Positions 58,687 to 64,000 of a stretch of 64,000 bases of DNA are shown here, in pieces. This DNA comes from Hypoxylon rubiginosum (taxonomy: Eukaryota; Ascomycota; Sordariomycetes; Xylariales; Hypoxylaceae): positions 2,170,001 through 2,234,000 of the forward strand of contig CADCXA010000025.1 in NCBI GenBank assembly GCA_902806565.1, in the 5' to 3' direction. The notes beneath the pieces were generated by a model, which had not been told where the DNA came from, did not search any database, and saw nothing but the letters and a program-made list of their open reading frames with translations. Made by a program: the position numbers and the translations under genes. How positions within the stretch are numbered: position 1 is the stretch's first letter; each line of letters begins with the position of its first letter.

Positions 58687-61284
58687 GGTCAATCTAATTT
58701 CGTAGAAGGAGCTTGGTGTGACGGCGTGCGATGTATCGACATATACGAAGGTACCGGGCGAGCTTTGTGTGACCAGAAAAGAACCGTCTGCCGTAGCAAT
58801 GAGAGGCAGAGAGCCTGATATAGGGATATTTTTCGAGACATTCAGCCCTTCAGCCCTACATGTACGTACCTTGGTAGGACTTCTGAACGTTTCATCGTTG
58901 ATTAAAAGGACATTCCTCCATGATATTTATTGGCTGACCAGGGCTCGCAGGGCTATTAGACTCGGCCCCCAATGCGACGTGACCTCTGCCCAGACATCAC
59001 ATTGAGGTTAGAGTATTAGAGTAAGTGGCTGATGCGGCACGGAAGCGCCAAGGACCCCGACAGTGACATCTTTCGGTTATACTGGTAGAAGGTAAGCACT
59101 AAAGTAACCGCGTTTACCCCTTTTTATAGGGAAATATTAAACGCATTCTTTTTTAACCACGAATAACTCCACGAATTTAAGGGTATTAAATTCAAATATG
59201 TCGAACTTATAAAGAAATAGCTAGCAAGCTTTCTTACTAAGTTTAATAACTTTGGAACTCGTGGAATAGGTATCTGGGGTTAAAAGGGTGTGTTTTGAAA
59301 AGGCGGCACAAAATAAGGTCTTATAGAACAGGGGCAAATAAGTTGACAGCTTTAAGAGGCATTAAATATAGACTCTCAACGCAGATATTTTATAGGGCTG
59401 ACCCTTCGTATAAGTGGGCAGGCCGGAGGTATGTAGCATCAGGATATAGCTGCGATCCAAAATAAAATCAAGTATCTTATGTAGACAAGTATACAGCGTT
59501 GAGGGTATTATTACCACTCACCTCAGCTCTTTAGATAACTGGGCATCTATGTGGACGTGTCGTGGCCTTGTTGTTTTTGAAGGCACTAATATCGGTAGAT
59601 ACCTATAGCCAACAATGTACAGTAAATATATAATCGATTCTGGTTGATTTAATTATCTATATTATACCGTTGCAAACACCTAGGTAGAGCCTACACTCGT
59701 TGGAGATTTTATTGCCAACAACCTTGCTATCATACATTCTTTACACCTAGATAAGCGAAGCATCTAACCTGTTCATCGCTTTGTAGCGTTTGTGAAGCAC
59801 ATGCTAAGTGTAAATGTCTGGAATCCAATGCCAGATCGCTACGTCACAAAAGTAGAAACAATATCAAGTCGAGCTCTTGGGTTCTTTTATTGCCTTATCA
59901 AGGATGGGACCGTGGCGCTAAGCAAATTCATGGCAGCAGGAAGGCTCGCAAGTGAGGATCTAATATGTGCCACAGGTTATGGCAAATACGAAAGATTGCC
60001 GATTACCTCTGGTACTTAAATCCAAGTTGCTGTGTATCCTAGATGGGATACCTCACTTTCTGTGTACCTTGTTCTGCTAAATAATATCCCATCCTCTAGG
60101 TGGGTTGCTATGTCCCTTAATTCTTCATCCTCTTTTCGACTCGGCTCTTAGCACCTTAGCCCCCTATTGTCCGTGAATTCACAGGTAGCTGTGAGGGTCT
60201 TGGCCCTTGTGGTACTACAGGTCCATTGGGAGATACTACAGACCACTAAGGAGAATACAAAGGATATGGAAGGCACCTTTGCTAGTTCCTCTATGTATAA
60301 CCTTCCTCTATGTATAACCAGCCTAGAGCTGGCTACGATTAGGCCCATAGCTCTTAGTACAACAACATACCTAGTTACTACGGTGAGAATATGTAGATAT
60401 CTGCTCTTGCTGTGTCGACACTCGCTAGCGCCTGTCCATTATTCAAAGCTATGTACCTAGGTAGTGTGCCGGTTGTACCGAGTAAGTAACGAAGCATCGT
60501 CGTTCCCAGCTACATACCAGTCCAGAATATGATTGTCTACATGATACTTACCTAGGTACGCGATTACTTCCTATTTACCTAGTACCTGCCGCCGCCTTGG
60601 GAGTTACTGTACCCTGGACGCCTGTATTCAGGGGCCGTTTAGCGCTGTTCGCCATTATTGACCCTACAACGGCCCCGTCGTCGCTCCCTTCTCTTTCGCT
60701 CTTTCCTAGGAAAGTTTAATCTACCCGCGTGCATACCCAGCAACGCGTTCTAGACACGCGATAAAAAGGATAAACAAATATTTCCAATTTTGCTGCCACG
60801 TTTTTTCCATTTTCGCCGTACCAGCAAATACTTCACATCCACAACCGCCCATTCACAACGTCTGCGTTCACCATTACTCAACCCAGTTCGTCATCATCTG
60901 CATAGTCTTCAAGCGCATCTACTTTGTGTCCGATAGAACGCTATAAGTCGTTTTTGTTAAAGGCTAACGCACACTTTGGTGACAATCATAACCAAGATAT
61001 CATTGTAAGTTCATCTACCTGAGTACACATGCCGTCAATTACACTCGCAACCATCACATCTCCAAATCAAGTCATCAGTGGATGAACAGACTCCTTAATA
61101 GCACTTGGATAGAAGGCATATTTATATCTAAAACTGCAGCTATATGCTCTATGTGTTAGCAGTGTGCGTCGTACATGACCGATCCAAACCCAATCCATCC
61201 ATCTCTTTCAATCCTACCTAGACCCTAGACTTCAAGGTGGCATCACTTAAAGCTAATTATAATGCAGACGAGACAGCTATCACC
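58687..61284. other. 2.6 kb intergenic between divergent DUF3176 and GNAT genes
   Basis: No supported ORF. Contains two perfect TACCTAGGTA palindromes (60454-60463 and 60549-60558) and a 17-bp tandem duplication at 60286-60319. The last 450 bp look like a long leader; a GTAAGT at 61005 and an acceptor near 61236 could bound a leader intron of the acetyltransferase gene. Confidence 0.55.
60286..60319. repeat. Two perfect tandem copies of a 17-bp unit
   Basis: TTCCTCTATGTATAACC occurs at 60286-60302 and again at 60303-60319. Non-coding. Confidence 0.85.
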
Positions 61285-63002
61285 ATGGGACCCGCCAAGG
61301 AGAACTCGTGGGCGAGCCTGTTTGATCCGAAGACAGGTCGTTTCAAAGGCTCCCCACCGAAGAACAGGGAGGCTTCACAGCTTCCTAGCGTCAACGTATC
61401 TGTCCAAGTTCAGAATGTCGATACTCACCACGATGAGAGCGACGATACGGTTGTAGCCACGAACAAGGACGAGCATGGTCGCAAAGAAGAGCATGGCCTC
61501 AAGGACAAGAAGGATCACAAGGACGAGCAGGATCACCCCAACAAGGCTCATGATCATCTCAGCGAGGCTCCTATCAGCTCGACTATCAAAGTCGAGTATG
61601 TGTCTCACATTAAGACTGAACTAGACCAGAGCCACTCTATGGAAACCCCGAACCGACAAGGCAGAGATGAGCGCGATGATCCGTTCGCCCTGGATGCTGG
61701 CAGCGATGAGGTGCTTAGCGAACATACACAGTCACGCATCGTGGACTGGGTCAAAGGGATTACGACTGAGGTTGCCAAGGACCCCTTCTCTGACGAAGCT
61801 AAGGAGTCCGAGGAGCACGGACACGAGGAGCACGATCCTAAGGAGTTGGCGAAGCGTGAGTTGGAGCAACGCGAGGAAGAGAACCGCATACTTGAGAGAC
61901 GTATGCAGAAGAAGCGCAGCCACGAGAAGCCTGCCGCTGAGGCCGGCGACCCTAAGAATCCCGTTAACGCACCCATGGCCAATCTGAATCTGGGAGGTAT
62001 GTACATTATACTTACTTACTCTACCTACCGACCAATTTCCGAGAAGCAGCTCGCTAACCTAAGTTGGACGTAGTGGGAATAGACCAGAAGCGATTCCTTC
62101 CTCACGGTTACGACATCTCGGCCGAAGTAAGCAGACTCGATGCCGAGACTGCCGAAAAGAGAAAGACGGAGCCGCTCAAGGTCGGGAACAAGCAAGGCCC
62201 CCGAATCCCGTGCCACCTGCGCCCGGCAAGCATGTCGGACATGCACCAGGTCGCGGAGATCTACAACACCGAAGCGAGAACGGGACCCATGCTTCCGGAC
62301 CGACAGGACGTGACCCCGGAGAACTTCAACCGCCTCCTCCTCGGCTGCTCCGTGAACAGCCTGCCCTTCGTCGTCGCCGTGCAGGGCCCGGCCGGGGACA
62401 AGCTGGAGGACTACGAGCCCGACCGCATCATCGGGTTCGCGCTCGTCGGCCTCGCGACGCGCGGCCTCATGGGCTCGTACGCGACGTCCGGGGAGCACAA
62501 CGGCAAGATCACGGCCGTCGTGCGCCGCGAGTTCCGCCGGAAGAACGTCGGCACCGCCCTCCTCGACGTCGTCTTCACCATCTGCTCGCCCATCCACAAC
62601 CCGATCCGCGGCTACGAGGTGGTTGGCATCTTCGAGCACCGCGGCGACCCCACCTACTGGCCCGCCGAGCGCCACCCCCGCCGCTTTATTCACCTCGAGA
62701 TGGACTACGTCCTGCCCGGCGGCACCTCGATTGAGGCCGTCGAAGCGACCGACGCCTTCCAGTGGATTGACGATTACCTGTACGTCAACTTTCAGATGTC
62801 GCTCGTGCACCACGACGACCTCTATATCTCAGACCGCCGCTTCGAGCCCGGATGGTTCGACCGCCTCGTCTACCGCCACCGATGCCGCGCGGACGGGGCG
62901 CTGGAGATGCGCCCGGAGCCTTGGCGTACCCGGATTCAGCAGAACGTGAGAAGAATGGCTGTGATTAGGCTGAGAAAGGCGTCTTCCCCCTGGTCGCTCT
63001 AA
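61285..63002 (+). CDS. GNAT-like N-acetyltransferase with charged N-terminal region
   Basis: Exons 61285-61996 and 62074-63002 (GTATGT donor, GACGTAG acceptor) give 546 residues. The start ATG has a strong context (CACCATGGGA); the frame is open 16 codons further upstream but there begins after an AG, consistent with a leader intron. Residues 1-235 are hydrophilic: a His/Asp/Lys-rich stretch (KDKKDHKDEQDHPNKAHDH) and a coiled coil (RELEQREEENRILERRMQKK). The C-terminal half is the acetyltransferase-like domain, with IPCHLRPASMSDMHQVAEIY at the start and the acetyl-CoA loop VRREFRRKNVGTALLDVVF. Family members with this layout are common in filamentous fungi; the substrate is unknown. Exon 2 is sharply more G+C-rich than exon 1. 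Confidence 0.82.
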
Positions 63003-64000
63003 GGTTGAGCCTTTTTTTTTTAACGGCTCAACATTCGGTTTCTTTTGTTTTTGTTTTTTCACTCTCGAATGCCCAAACGTTGTGTTGTTTTCTCTTTAAT
63101 GCTCAAACACCACGTTGTGTTGTCCGCCAAATACCTAAACGTTGCGTGTTTTCTCTCGAATACCCCAAAAGTTGCGTTGATTTTTAACTTCACGGATACG
63201 ATGGATGTGCCGGAAGAAGATGATTATGGTCGAAGACAACAGATATGCTCAAAGACGGTGGATGCCTTTTTTATGGACGCGAGAATTCATTCTCACAAAA
63301 AAAATCCATGAGGCTCAAATGCAGGGTAGAAGTTCTAGGTAGTCAAGAATCACATCAGATTCAATAACCCATTCGTTAAGTGTATGGATATGACACATCG
63401 CGTGAAATCCGCTACGTGTAAAACTCCCAGCCCCTATTTCTGCCTACCATGCGGTCAGTGTATTGTTCCCGACATCCAAATATAAAACCTATGGATTTTA
63501 ACCCTACGGTATCAGCTCACCATAGATTGACATGGCGCCAGAATACCATAACACAATAGGGGATGTAGAGGCAAATTTGTGATATGAAGTTCTGATTCAT
63601 CAGTAGTAAATACGGGTTCTATGCACAAGAGTAAGAATATGTCCGTAAATATCTCGAGGGGTAAAAAAAGCCAATCCATCCAAGTAGGTGTCCAGCGCTT
63701 CCATGGAAGCCACGCAATTCTCGAGGCGAAGTAAGTAGACTGTCTGTTAATAATCAAAAGGCACCTTTAATAACGCCTATACACGACCACACAACATTGT
63801 ACGTGAAACTCCGCAAAATGACGACCCAGCCCTGCCCTACCCCCAGCTGGAGCTCCTTAACTCCGATAAAAGAATGATTCTGATACGCTCATATGCCATG
63901 AAAGACAACCGGCATTACATGACGGCACAAGCAGCCGCTACCGTCCGCGCACGGCGGCGACCTCCACCCTCCTCGTCAGCATGCAGCATTTGAGCTTCGC
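63003..64000. other. Downstream of the GNAT gene to the window end
   Basis: A hairpin with 8-bp arms around a T-run (63004-63011 and 63025-63032) directly follows the stop, then a degenerate minisatellite. Nothing gene-like is seen after that; the last 200 bases may belong to a gene beyond the window. Confidence 0.5.
63063..63185. repeat. Degenerate minisatellite, four units of about 30 bp
   Basis: Units start near 63063, 63092, 63125 and 63153 and share (C)TCGAATRCCCAAACGTTG-type cores followed by GTGTTGTTTT or a variant. Units differ by substitutions and small indels. It lies in the probable 3' untranslated region of the acetyltransferase gene. Confidence 0.7.

Noticed and set aside
62025..62813. 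262-codon minus-strand frame over the GNAT gene
   Set aside because: Antisense shadow of a G+C-rich exon; the plus strand has conserved acetyltransferase motifs and correct splicing.
1..64000. CRISPR arrays, prokaryotic operons, phage or integron features
   Set aside because: No spaced direct repeats of that kind; introns and protein families are those of a filamentous fungus.

Overview
The window reads as nuclear DNA of a filamentous ascomycete (Pezizomycotina, most likely a sordariomycete). The evidence is single-copy genes with short GT-AG introns (about 50-110 bp) carrying CTAAC-type branch sites, fungus-specific families (DUF3176, DUF4045-gelsolin, fungalysin, SnoaL-like, a GPI-anchored Ser/Thr wall protein), and a 12 kb AT-saturated block of the kind left by repeat-induced point mutation (RIP). 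I rebuilt exon structures by hand from splice signals, reading frame and remembered family motifs. No search was run.

Layout. 0.1-10.7 kb is a housekeeping stretch: a small membrane protein, isoprenylcysteine methyltransferase (ste14), the ER translocon J-protein sec63, a DENND11/LCHN-like protein on the minus strand and an oil-body-associated-protein-like gene. 11.0-12.7 kb holds an M28 aminopeptidase gene with an in-frame stop and altered active-site residues. 13.25-25.27 kb is the AT block, at roughly 6% G+C in sampled lines, with no gene. 26.0-29.4 kb carries a tandem SnoaL-like / carotenoid-oxygenase pair. 29.7-34.5 kb has an APH-fold kinase-like gene, a palindromic tRNA-like (pol III-type) element and a DUF2235 (Tle1-like) hydrolase. 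34.9-43.7 kb has a Cys-rich single-pass membrane protein, the small GTPase arl2 and a large gelsolin-repeat protein. 46.1-58.7 kb is all on the minus strand and mostly surface or secretory: a GPI wall protein, a charged coiled-coil protein, a fungalysin metalloprotease, an alpha/beta hydrolase and a DUF3176 membrane protein. 61.3-63.0 kb holds a GNAT-like acetyltransferase.

How the genes relate. Most are unrelated neighbours. Ste14 and Sec63 both act at the ER membrane but are not known as a functional cluster. The best candidate for a functional unit is the SnoaL-like/carotenoid-oxygenase pair: same strand, 0.4 kb apart, beside the AT block. The wall protein, fungalysin and alpha/beta hydrolase fit an outward-facing, substrate-degrading lifestyle.

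Most notable observations: the extreme composition of the AT block with an internal duplication; the decayed-looking M28 gene 0.6 kb from it; acidic repeats that continue in frame past the Sec63 stop; the hairpin-built tRNA-like element; very small exons and a GC-AG intron in the oxygenase/SnoaL genes; and TACCTAGGTA palindromes scattered through non-coding DNA.
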